Source: Collimonas fungivorans (lineage in GTDB: Bacteria; Pseudomonadota; Gammaproteobacteria; Burkholderiales; Burkholderiaceae_D). From it: a stretch of 64,000 bases of DNA. The stretch spans positions 1,860,001 through 1,924,000 of the forward strand of contig NZ_CP013232.1 of NCBI RefSeq assembly GCF_001584145.1, given 5' to 3'. The number at the start of each line of letters is the position of its first letter. Position 1 is the stretch's first letter. The notes beneath the pieces are model-generated. The model did not search any database. It was not told where the DNA came from and saw only the letters and a program-made list of their open reading frames with translations. The position numbers and the translations under genes were made by a program. Below, in pieces: positions 1 through 7,510 of this stretch.

Positions 1-24
1 TGCGATCACAATTTTCAAAAGCAT
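1..24 (-). CDS. 5' end of an unidentified gene, cut by the window edge
   Basis: Only the first eight codons are inside the window (reading MLLKIVIA on the minus strand). The ATG is preceded by a good ribosome binding site (AGGGAG, about 8 nt upstream). It lies 26 bp downstream of the amidohydrolase stop in the same direction, so it probably continues the liv/hydrolase operon. The start resembles Rossmann-like or kinase N-termini such as glycerate kinase (M-KIVIAPDS), but eight residues cannot identify it. Confidence 0.45.
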
Positions 25-50
25 GCCTTGCTCCCTTTCCAATTGAAGGT

Positions 51-1313
51 TCAATTTGCCACGACGGCGCTGGCTAGCATCGCATGCAGCAGCACGTTGG
101 CGCCGGCTTCCAGATGTTCCGGCTTGGCATCTTCGATTTCATTGTGGCTGACGCCATCCTTGCAGGGAACGAAGATCATGCCGGCCGGCGCCACCCGCGC
201 CGCATAGATTGCGTCATGACCGGCGCCGGAAACCACATCCATGGTGGGATAGCCGAGCAGGGCGGCGGCGGCCCGCACCTGTGTTATGCAAACCGGATGG
301 AAAGGGCAGGGCGGAAAATAAGAAACCTGCTGCAAGACGATGTCCAGGCCGCTGGTGGCGCGCAACTTGCCGATATAGGTCCCGAGCTCGGTCGTCATCG
401 CATCCAGCGTAGCGTCGCTGACATTGCGCATATCGACAGAAAACCTGACCTCGCCGGGAATCACGTTGCGGCTGTTCGGCGTCACTTGCACGAAACCGAC
501 CGTGCCGCGTCCGTAAGGACCATGACGCCCGGCGATAGCCACCACTTCCTGCATGATGTAGGTAGCCACTTGCAGCGCATCCTTGCGGCTCTCCATCGGC
601 GTCGGCCCGGCATGCGATTCGAAACCGGTGACGGTGCAGTCGTACCAGGCCTGTCCCAGCACCGCGGGCACCACGCCTATGATGGTATCGGCATGCTCCA
701 GCACCGGACCCTGCTCGATGTGCGCTTCGTAATAGGCGCCGATCGGGTGATCCCCGCAGCGCTGCTGGCCGGCATAGCCTATCCGCTCCAGTTCCTGCTT
801 GACGTTCTTGCCCTCGGTATCGGTGGCTGCGTAGGCGTGCTCCAAGGTGAAGGCGCCGCAAAACACGCCCGAGCCCATCATCACCGGCACGAAACGCGAT
901 CCTTCTTCATTGGTCCAGACCGCAACTTCAATCGGAGCCTCGGTTTCAATCCCATGCTGGTTCAGTGTCCGCACCACCTCCAGGCCAGCCAGCACGCCGT
1001 AGTTGCCGTCGAACTTGCCGCCGGTCGGCTGGGTGTCGATGTGCGAACCGGTGACCACTGGCGGCAGCGCATTGTTGCGGCCAGGCCTGCGCATGAAGAT
1101 ATTGCCGATCTGGTCAACCGTGACGCTCATGCCCATGTTCCTGGCCCAGGTGCCGACCAGGTCGCGGCCCTGTCTGTCGAGATCGCTCAGGGCCAGGCGG
1201 CAGACGCCGCCTTTAGGCGTAGCGCCTATGGCGCCAAGCTCCATCAGCGACAGCCACAGGCGGTCGCCGTCTATGCGCAGGCTTGCGCTTGCCGATATAT
1301 TCTTGTTGTCCAT
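51..1313 (-). CDS. M20-family Zn-dependent amidohydrolase (N-carbamoyl-amino acid hydrolase / allantoate amidohydrolase type)
   Basis: The 420-residue protein belongs to the HyuC/AllC/beta-ureidopropionase branch of peptidase family M20, which cleaves carbamoyl or ureido groups from amino acids and related compounds in the cytoplasm. Visible metal-site motifs are GSHIDTQPTGGKFDG (His and Asp ligands, about residue 90), TNEEGSRF (the Glu-Glu pair), and AHIEQGP. The start is placed at 1313, where an ATG follows GGAG at proper spacing; the longer reading begins with TTG inside the preceding ATPase gene. It is the sixth gene of a minus-strand run after a complete branched-chain-type ABC importer, suggesting that the imported solute is a ureido or N-carbamoyl compound. 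The exact substrate cannot be read from sequence. Confidence 0.85.
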   Translation of the reverse strand: MDNKNISASASLRIDGDRLWLSLMELGAIGATPKGGVCRLALSDLDRQGRDLVGTWARNMGMSVTVDQIGNIFMRRPGRNNALPPVVTGSHIDTQPTGGKFDGNYGVLAGLEVVRTLNQHGIETEAPIEVAVWTNEEGSRFVPVMMGSGVFCGAFTLEHAYAATDTEGKNVKQELERIGYAGQQRCGDHPIGAYYEAHIEQGPVLEHADTIIGVVPAVLGQAWYDCTVTGFESHAGPTPMESRKDALQVATYIMQEVVAIAGRHGPYGRGTVGFVQVTPNSRNVIPGEVRFSVDMRNVSDATLDAMTTELGTYIGKLRATSGLDIVLQQVSYFPPCPFHPVCITQVRAAAALLGYPTMDVVSGAGHDAIYAARVAPAGMIFVPCKDGVSHNEIEDAKPEHLEAGANVLLHAMLASAVVAN

Positions 1314-1339
1314 GCTTGCTCCGTAAATGGTCGATGGCG

Positions 1340-2053
1340 TCAAGCCGGCGTTGGCGCCAGGTTGACGCCGAGATAGCGGTCCTTGGCCTGCTCATCCGCC
1401 AGGAATTCCGCATTGCCGGCGCTATACACGATCCTTCCCTGTTCAACGATGTAATGGCGGTCCGCCAGCTGGGTGCAGACTTCCAGATTCTGTTCGACCA
1501 GGATAATCGCAATGCCACTGGCTTTGATCAGCTTCAGCTGCGCCACGATCTCGTCGACGATCACCGGCGCCAGTCCCTCCACCGGCTCGTCCAGCATCAG
1601 CAGTTTGGGAGCGGTCATTAAGGCCCGTCCGATCGCCAGCATCTGCTGCTCGCCGCCGGACAGCTGGCCGCCGCCGTTCTTGCGCCTCTCTTTCAGGCGT
1701 GGAAAGATCCGGTAGATGTCGGCCAGTTGCCATGGCGATTCGCGGTGCGCTGCCATGGTCAGGTTTTCTTCCACCGTCAGTAGCTTGAAAATGCCGCGAT
1801 GCTCCGGCACCAGGCACAAACCGCGCGCGGCGATACGGAAGGATGGCAGGCCAGTCAGTTCTGCGCCTTGAAACCAGACCTTGCCCCGCGCTGGTTTCAG
1901 CACACCGACAATGCTCTTCAGCGTAGTGGTCTTGCCGGCGCCGTTGCGGCCCAGCAGGGTCACCACTTCGGCCTCTGCGACGGTGATCGAGACGCCTTGC
2001 AGGATATGGCTTTTTCCGTAGTAGCTATGAATATCTTCGAGCTGCAATATCAT
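1340..2053 (-). CDS. livF: Branched-chain-type ABC transporter ATP-binding protein LivF
   Basis: The 237-residue cytoplasmic ATPase has a Walker A motif GRNGAGKTT, the LivF-style signature LSGGEQQML and Walker B LLMLDEPVEGLAP. It is the second ATPase of a HAAT-family (LivHMGF) importer and energises uptake through the two adjacent permeases. Its ATG overlaps the stop of livG by four bases (ATGA), indicating translational coupling. UrtE of urea importers is the close alternative. The neighbouring M20 amidohydrolase makes a ureido substrate conceivable, but no urease genes are present. Confidence 0.9.
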   Translation of the reverse strand: MILQLEDIHSYYGKSHILQGVSITVAEAEVVTLLGRNGAGKTTTLKSIVGVLKPARGKVWFQGAELTGLPSFRIAARGLCLVPEHRGIFKLLTVEENLTMAAHRESPWQLADIYRIFPRLKERRKNGGGQLSGGEQQMLAIGRALMTAPKLLMLDEPVEGLAPVIVDEIVAQLKLIKASGIAIILVEQNLEVCTQLADRHYIVEQGRIVYSAGNAEFLADEQAKDRYLGVNLAPTPA

Positions 2054-2817
2054 GCGCGGCCTCCCGTGATCATGCTGCCCAGGTAAGCACGGCGCACGCG
2101 TTCGTCGCCGCGGATGGAATCGGGTTTGCCTTCCGCCAGGACCTGTCCCTGCTGCATCACCGTAATGCGGTCTGAAATGTCCATCACGATATCCATATTG
2201 TGTTCAATCAGCAGCACGGTATAGCTGGCTCGCAGACCATGGATCAGGCGTTTCATTTCAGCGATGTCGTCGATGCCCATGCCAGAAGTCGGCTCATCCA
2301 GGAAAATCACCTTCGGACGGCCCGCCATCGCCATGCCGACTTCCAGCCTGCGCTGCTGGCCGTGCGACAGTTCGCCTGTGATGCGGGCGGCGACAGTGTG
2401 CAAATTCAATTGCACCAGAAGGGCCTCGGCCAGCTCGCAGGCCGCGGTCAGCGCTTCCGTCCGCCGCCATGGATTGAAGGCCTGGTCCGGCCGCGTTCCT
2501 TGTGCCGCCAGCCGCAGGTTTTCGCGCACGCTCAGGTTGGGGAACAAGCTGGTCACCTGGAACGAACGCGCCAATCCCTTGTGCACTCGTTTGAAACCAG
2601 GCAGATGCGATACTTCCTCGCCTTGCACCAGGATGCTGCCGGCGCTGATCGGCGTACTGCCGGTGAGCGTATGGAACAGCGTGGTCTTGCCGGCGCCATT
2701 GGGCCCGATCACCGAATGCACGGTGCCAGGCATGATGTCCAAGCTGACGCCATTAACTGCAGTGAATTTGCCGTAGCGCTTGGTCACATTGACTGCCTTG
2801 AGAATCGGCGAGTTCAT
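2050..2817 (-). CDS. livG: Branched-chain-type ABC transporter ATP-binding protein LivG
   Basis: A 255-residue ATPase with Walker A GPNGAGKTT, signature LSHGQQRRLEVGMAMA and Walker B VIFLDEPTSGM, typical of LivG/UrtD-type subunits. The start at 2817 has a near-perfect ribosome site (AGGAGGA). The open frame runs 60 codons further upstream, but that part overlaps the livM coding sequence and is not credible. The gene overlaps livM and livF by four bases on either side, so the cluster is a tightly coupled operon. Confidence 0.92.
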   Translation of the reverse strand: MNSPILKAVNVTKRYGKFTAVNGVSLDIMPGTVHSVIGPNGAGKTTLFHTLTGSTPISAGSILVQGEEVSHLPGFKRVHKGLARSFQVTSLFPNLSVRENLRLAAQGTRPDQAFNPWRRTEALTAACELAEALLVQLNLHTVAARITGELSHGQQRRLEVGMAMAGRPKVIFLDEPTSGMGIDDIAEMKRLIHGLRASYTVLLIEHNMDIVMDISDRITVMQQGQVLAEGKPDSIRGDERVRRAYLGSMITGGRA

Positions 2818-3818
2818 GATTGTTCCTCCTTGGCCGGATTGCGATTGATTTGCGCAGCTTCGACCACAGTGCGCCGCCGCAATTTTTGCAGCAGCGATTG
2901 CGTCAGGCCGTACAAGCCCTTGTGCATGTAAAGACTGACGCCAATCAGGAGAAAGCCCAGCAGCATGAGCCAGCGCGGCCACAGGCTGGATAGCCAATTG
3001 CCGATCAGGACATAGAACGCCGCGCCAAGCACGGAGGCAAAAAGATTGCCGGTGCCGCCGATGACGGTCATGATCAGTATCGATTCGCTGGCGTGATATT
3101 CGATGTTGGACAAGGGCGCAATGCCGGTCATCATCGCGTGCAAGCCGCCCGCCAGGCCGGTGACAGCGCCGGATATCACGAACGCCGCCAGCTTGAAGCG
3201 GGTGACGTCATAGCCGACAGCGGCCGCGCGCGTTTCATTGTCGCGTATCGCCAGCAGGGTGCGGCCAAACACGGAATCGACGACGCGCTGCAGCAGCCAG
3301 AATGTGGCTACGAACAGCACGGCGACGAAGGCGTAGTATTGCCATGGCGAGCCAGTCGCCATCAACCGATGGCCGAACAGGGCCAGGTCCGGCCGCGGTA
3401 TATTCAGCAAGCCATTGTCGCCGCCGGTGATGTCCTTCATCGTATAAGCGAGGAAGTAAAACATCTGGGCAAAGGCCAGCGTCAGCATGACAAAATAACT
3501 GCCGCGCTGGCGAATCGAAAACCAGCCCACCAGCAACGCTACCAAGGCCCCCGCCAGCATCGCGCAGAACAGGGCCGGTAGCAGCGGCAGATGCCAATGC
3601 AACAGCGACAGGCCGCCCGCATAACTGCCGATACCGAGGAAAATTCCTTGGCCGAAGGACATCAGCCCGGTATAGCCAAGCAGCAGGTTGCAGCCTAGCG
3701 CTGCCAGCGCGAAAATCAAGACTTCGGTCGCCAGTGTGCCGGACCCGAGGCTCAACGGCAGGATGAGGACTGCGGCGATCACCAGCAGGGTGAAGCGGAA
3801 ATGGACAAGATTCTTCAT
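2814..3818 (-). CDS. livM: Branched-chain-type ABC transporter permease LivM
   Basis: A 334-residue integral membrane protein with about eight to ten hydrophobic segments. It has the LivM-family features LGYTGLMSFGQGIFLGIGSYA near residue 50 and the EAA-like region RFKLAAFVISGAVTGLAGGL. It forms the inner-membrane channel together with LivH. The ATG at 3818 follows AGGGAG; a start seven codons earlier lacks this. The Arg/Lys-rich tail (residues about 315-334) is cytoplasmic. The gene sits 10 bp after livH and overlaps livG by four bases. Confidence 0.9.
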   Translation of the reverse strand: MKNLVHFRFTLLVIAAVLILPLSLGSGTLATEVLIFALAALGCNLLLGYTGLMSFGQGIFLGIGSYAGGLSLLHWHLPLLPALFCAMLAGALVALLVGWFSIRQRGSYFVMLTLAFAQMFYFLAYTMKDITGGDNGLLNIPRPDLALFGHRLMATGSPWQYYAFVAVLFVATFWLLQRVVDSVFGRTLLAIRDNETRAAAVGYDVTRFKLAAFVISGAVTGLAGGLHAMMTGIAPLSNIEYHASESILIMTVIGGTGNLFASVLGAAFYVLIGNWLSSLWPRWLMLLGFLLIGVSLYMHKGLYGLTQSLLQKLRRRTVVEAAQINRNPAKEEQS

Positions 3819-3828
3819 TGCGCTCTCC

Positions 3829-4689
3829 CTAGCTGGCACGGCCGAACAGGCCGTTAGGGCGCAACAGCATGACCGCTGCCATGGCGATGTAGATCATCAG
3901 GTGCGCGCCTTCCGACCAGATCGTGCTCATCAGGCTTTGCAGCACGCCCACCAGGATGCCGCCGGCCAGCGCACCGAAGAAACTGCCAAGGCCGCCGATC
4001 ACCACCACCACGAATGCGATCCCCAAAGCTTCCACGCCCATGAACGGTTCAACGCCGCGTATCGGCCCCGCCAAGGCGCCGGCGAGGCCGGCGGTGGCGG
4101 CGCCCAGCGCAAACACCAGGCTGAAGATGCGATCGATATTCAGTCCCAGCAATCCGACCATCTCGGTCGATTCGCTGCCGGCGCGCACAATCGAACCAAG
4201 CCGGGTGCCTTCCAGCAGCCACCACAGCAGCAAAGCCATGACGGCAGTAAACGCGATCACGAACAAGCGGTATTTGGGATAGACGAAATCGCCGGCGACG
4301 ATCACTCCTTGCAGCAGGTCGGGCGGGGAAATATTATTGCCCAGCGGCCCCCAATAGGAAATCACCGCTTCCTGCAACACCAAGGCCAGGCCGACCGTGA
4401 ACAGGATATGAAAATGATGCGGCAGCTGATAGATATGCCGCAGCACGAATTTTTCCACCAGCCAGGCGAATGCGCCTACCGTCAGCGGCGCCGCCAGCAG
4501 CGTCCACCAGAAACTCATGCCTAGCTCGCCGAGCTGGAAGCACAGGTAGGCGCCGAGCAGGAAGAAGGCGCCGTGCGCGAAGTTGACGAAACGCAGCAGG
4601 CCGAAGACGATGCTCAGGCCCACCGCCAGCAGGAAATACAGCATGCCGATACCGATGCCGTTGACGATTTGCAGCAGATATATATTCAT
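3829..4689 (-). CDS. livH: Branched-chain-type ABC transporter permease LivH
   Basis: A 286-residue permease starting MNIYLLQIVNGIGIG. Recognisable LivH elements are GLLRFVNFAHGAFFLLGAY near residue 35, the SESTEMVGLLGLNIDRIF coupling loop, and AGALAGPIRGVEPFMG. The frame stays open far upstream of 4689, but that extension is an out-of-frame reading of the binding-protein gene. The ATG at 4689, 77 bp after that gene, is the credible start although its ribosome site is weak (GAGA). It pairs with LivM in the membrane. Confidence 0.9.
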   Translation of the reverse strand: MNIYLLQIVNGIGIGMLYFLLAVGLSIVFGLLRFVNFAHGAFFLLGAYLCFQLGELGMSFWWTLLAAPLTVGAFAWLVEKFVLRHIYQLPHHFHILFTVGLALVLQEAVISYWGPLGNNISPPDLLQGVIVAGDFVYPKYRLFVIAFTAVMALLLWWLLEGTRLGSIVRAGSESTEMVGLLGLNIDRIFSLVFALGAATAGLAGALAGPIRGVEPFMGVEALGIAFVVVVIGGLGSFFGALAGGILVGVLQSLMSTIWSEGAHLMIYIAMAAVMLLRPNGLFGRAS

Positions 4690-4766
4690 GACGTCTCTAT
4701 ATGTGTAAGCGGGCGGACCTGCCGCGCACCCAGGGGAACCCGGGCCGCGAACAGGTCCGGCCGTCT

Positions 4767-5969
4767 TCAGCCAAGTTTGCACATGGTCTTGTCGAGCGGC
4801 AGGAAGGACTTGCCGAAGGAAACGATGTCGGCGTAATCGTTCTTGTTGCGCATCTTCGCTTTCGGCTTGCCTTTGAGCAGGTAGTAATTCTTGATCACCT
4901 GATGATCGCCCTTGCGGATCTCCTCGGTACCGGTCAAGCCTTCGTACTTCATCCCTTCCATCGCCGCGATCACTGCTTTCGGATCGCTGCTGCCAGCCTT
5001 GATCATGGCGTCCAGCATGATCTTGGTGCAGATGTAGGAGCCGGCCAGGCTGTAGTTCGGATCCATCTTCAGGCCGGCGTTGACGATCGATACGAATTCC
5101 TTGTTGAATGGCGCATCGATGCCATGCCAGTACTGCGCGCCGAAATACACGCCGTCGCAAATATCGGCGCCAAGGGCTTCGAACTGCTCCAGGCCCGAGG
5201 CCCAGGCCACCAGGATGGTCATATTGTTTTTCATGCCGAAGCTGACCGCCTGGCGCAGCGCATCCGAGGATTGCGAACCGAAATTCAGCAGTAGCAAAAC
5301 GTCCGGCTTGCTGGCGATGGCATTGGTCAGGTAGCCGCTGAATTCCTTTTCCGCCAGCGAGTGATAGCTGTTGCCGACATGCTCTATGCCTTTTTCCTTG
5401 AAGATCGCCTTGGCCGCATTCAGCAAACCGTCGCCGAATACATATTGCGGCGTGATGGTGTACCAGCGCTTGGCTTTCGGCAGCTTTTCCAGCAGTGGCC
5501 GCACGGTTTGCTCGATGGCGCCGAAGGTCGGCACCGACCAGCGGAAGGTGGCGCGATTGCATTCGCTGCCAGTGATTTCGTCGGCGCCAGCGGTGGTGAC
5601 GAAAATGCTGTTACCCTTCTCCGCTTCCTTGCCCATGGCCAGCGATTCCGATGACAGGATTCCGCCGGCGAAAAATCGAGTCCCTTTTTCTATCGACTCC
5701 TGCAACTTGCGCACTGCGGTCGCCGGTTTGCCTTCGGTGTCGATCACGCTGTAGGCGAGCTCCTTTCCCAGCACCTTATTGTATTTTTGCAACACGAGTT
5801 TCATGCCCATCTCGGCATATTTGCCGTTAGCGGCAAACGGACCCGACATCGGCAGGGGGCAGGCAAACTGAATCGCACCCGCGTTCTGAGCGAAGGCCGG
5901 ACGATTGAGCAAGAGGGAAGTGGGGGTTGCCGCCAGGGCTGTAAATTGCAGGAAATGTCGACGCTTCAT
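4767..5969 (-). CDS. ABC transporter substrate-binding protein, LivK/UrtA-like
   Basis: A 400-residue periplasmic binding protein (type I fold, Peripla_BP_6). The N-terminus MKRRHFLQFTALAATPTSLL contains a twin-arginine-like RRHFL pattern and ends near AFAQNAG, so export by Tat or Sec is expected. The mature part opens with IQFACPLPMSGPFAANG, the usual ligand-site loop of this family. It is the first gene of the minus-strand operon, with a GGAGAG ribosome site, and is transcribed divergently from the GntR regulator gene. The ligand is not identifiable; short amides, branched amino acids or ureido compounds are all possible. Confidence 0.88.
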   Translation of the reverse strand: MKRRHFLQFTALAATPTSLLLNRPAFAQNAGAIQFACPLPMSGPFAANGKYAEMGMKLVLQKYNKVLGKELAYSVIDTEGKPATAVRKLQESIEKGTRFFAGGILSSESLAMGKEAEKGNSIFVTTAGADEITGSECNRATFRWSVPTFGAIEQTVRPLLEKLPKAKRWYTITPQYVFGDGLLNAAKAIFKEKGIEHVGNSYHSLAEKEFSGYLTNAIASKPDVLLLLNFGSQSSDALRQAVSFGMKNNMTILVAWASGLEQFEALGADICDGVYFGAQYWHGIDAPFNKEFVSIVNAGLKMDPNYSLAGSYICTKIMLDAMIKAGSSDPKAVIAAMEGMKYEGLTGTEEIRKGDHQVIKNYYLLKGKPKAKMRNKNDYADIVSFGKSFLPLDKTMCKLG

Positions 5970-6029
5970 GAGAACTCTCCAACGAAGTTAGTATCCAGGT
6001 GTCCGCGGTACCGCTTTTTTTAGGAAATG

Positions 6030-6080
6030 CGGATTTCGCTATTTATACGTATAAATATGATAAATTGAAAGCGAAATCCG
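6030..6080. promoter_or_regulatory. Nested dyad between livK-like gene and gntR, candidate operator
   Basis: CGGATTTCGCT (6030-6040) and AGCGAAATCCG (6070-6080) form a perfect 11-bp inverted repeat. Directly inside it lies the perfect 16-bp palindrome ATTTATACGTATAAAT (6041-6056). The array sits in the divergent intergenic region, about 60-110 bp from the livK-like start. It is the obvious binding place for the divergent FCD/GntR regulator, although the regulator-operator assignment is inferred. Confidence 0.65.
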
Positions 6081-6256
6081 TTATGCAAATCCCGTGCCAA
6101 AGATCGGCCGGGAAGAAAGCCCGATACTTGCTTGGTATGCATGCAGGTGGCCGTGCTGGAAGCGCAGTGCTACAGGTAGAATGCCTGGCGACGCAGAAAA
6201 TTACTGAAAGAAAGATTGGCGAGATGGGAAAAAAACCAATGGAGGATGCACTAAAC

Positions 6257-7030
6257 ATGAGCATCCGGCACCAAAAACGTGCGGACCTAGTGGCCGAGGA
6301 AATCAAGCGGCTGATTACCGAAAAGAATCTTTGCCCCGGCGACAAGTTGCCGCGTGAAAACGAATTGCAGACGACTTTCGGCGTCAGCAAAAGCACCATA
6401 CGCGAAGCGCTGAAATCGCTTGAGGTGCAAGGCTTGATCAAGGTAACCACCGGGCCAACCGGCGGCGGCACCATCGTTGAGGTGCCGCTGGCTCGCACCT
6501 TTCAGCTGATGCAGAACTATCTGTTTTTCAAGGATGTCAGCATCGACGACATCTATGCCGTGCGCCAGTTGCTGGAGCCGGAATTGGCGGCGGGCGCGGT
6601 CGCGCATCTGACCGAGGCAGATTTCGAAGCGCTCAACCACAGCATCGCCTGCTGCGATCCTGCTGCCGGCCATGGCAATCTGCTTGCCGAGCGCCAGGAA
6701 GACGTCAATTTCCACGACATTCTCGGCGCCGCCAATCCCAATCCTTTCCTGCGCTTTTGCTGCGCCCAGATCAATGAAATGATTCGCCAACTGATCGTCT
6801 TCGAGAACAAGACCACCGCAGCAGAACACAAGCGCTTCGGCGACGCCAACGTCAAGATCCACACCGCGATTGCTGAGGCAGCGCGCGCACGCGACGTGCC
6901 AAAGGTACGCGAGCTGATGGCCGCGCACATGGTAGAGGCGACGCGCTACGTCAAGCGCATGCAGGGGCGGGTGCAGGGGCGCTTGGTGCTGGATTCGGAC
7001 GTGTCGCAGCGCGTCCCCCCTAAGCGATAA
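6257..7030 (+). CDS. FadR/FCD-type GntR-family transcriptional regulator
   Basis: A roughly 257-residue one-component regulator. The N-terminal winged helix reads LVAEEIKRLITEKNL..GDKLPRENEL followed by GVSKSTIREALKSLEVQGLI, a textbook GntR domain. The C-terminal half is a helical FCD ligand domain, with DVNFHDIL and the two His-containing segments expected for metal/organic-acid binding (HTAIAEAARARD, ELMAAHM). The ATG at 6257 follows GGAGGA by 11 nt. An ATG at 6224 is also possible, and the frame is open back to 5999, which would cover the operator and is rejected. It is divergent from the liv-type operon and probably represses it until a pathway ligand binds. Confidence 0.88.
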   Translation: MSIRHQKRADLVAEEIKRLITEKNLCPGDKLPRENELQTTFGVSKSTIREALKSLEVQGLIKVTTGPTGGGTIVEVPLARTFQLMQNYLFFKDVSIDDIYAVRQLLEPELAAGAVAHLTEADFEALNHSIACCDPAAGHGNLLAERQEDVNFHDILGAANPNPFLRFCCAQINEMIRQLIVFENKTTAAEHKRFGDANVKIHTAIAEAARARDVPKVRELMAAHMVEATRYVKRMQGRVQGRLVLDSDVSQRVPPKR

Positions 7031-7510
7031 CTAGGTGTGCCGAGTACTGGCTCTTTTCCAGGTTGCCGACAAGTAGCCGTTAATATTTCGAAATATTTCT
7101 GGTCGCCTGCCTCGACATATCTTCATGTCATCTTAATGTTATTCAATTAAGTCCGCTTTATACTTAAGCTGTCATTAACCATGGCAGTATCCCCCGATGT
7201 TCCTTCATGCCCGCAACCGACAGGTTGGCGGGCTTTTTTTTGCTCGCGGTACCGGGCACAGGCCATGTGCCGGCCCGGCCCCAGTCCTGAGTCCGAATCA
7301 ATTATTGCCACGAGAATCACCAAGCCGCCGTACAGAAAGGGTAGCCCTTAAACCTCGCCGAGGGCTCCGGGGAAACCGAGTGGGTGGCAGCGACGCAAAC
7401 CAGTGCAGTTTACATTTTGAATTAAATGTATTAAATTGGTCCAACCATTAAACCGGTATACTAAATGTCGAATAATTAATAATATTAAAAATCAATATTT
7501 GGAGACTGTT
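7031..7510. other. 480-bp gene-free region with palindrome, hairpin and AT-rich leader
   Basis: No credible gene. Contents are a perfect 16-bp palindrome AATATTTCGAAATATT (7082-7097), CTGTCAT-like units discussed under findings (7125-7142, 7169-7175), a terminator-like hairpin (7208-7243), a 6-bp-arm hairpin GGCACA/TGTGCC (7256-7272) and an AGCCCT/AGGGCT hairpin in a GC-rich block near 7340-7375. It ends in an AT-rich segment (about 7410-7500) leading to the lipoprotein gene. The GC-rich block could be a structured leader, but it matches no riboswitch class I can recognise. Confidence 0.5.
7208..7243 (+). terminator. Rho-independent terminator-like hairpin
   Basis: GCCCGC pairs with GCGGGC around an inner AACC/GGTT stem with GACA loop, followed by eight T residues. 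It lies 180 bp after the gntR stop. It may end that transcript or a very short independent RNA, because CTGTCAT and a CAGTAT -10-like hexamer lie just upstream. Confidence 0.75.

Noticed and set aside
3829..5562. 577-residue reading of the livH frame
   Set aside because: The first half is an out-of-frame reading of the binding-protein gene; LivH itself begins at 4689.
7280..7410. GC-rich leader considered as a c-di-GMP (GEMM) or cobalamin riboswitch
   Set aside because: GACGCAAACC and AAACC motifs are suggestive, but the order and receptor/tetraloop segments of the known classes are missing.
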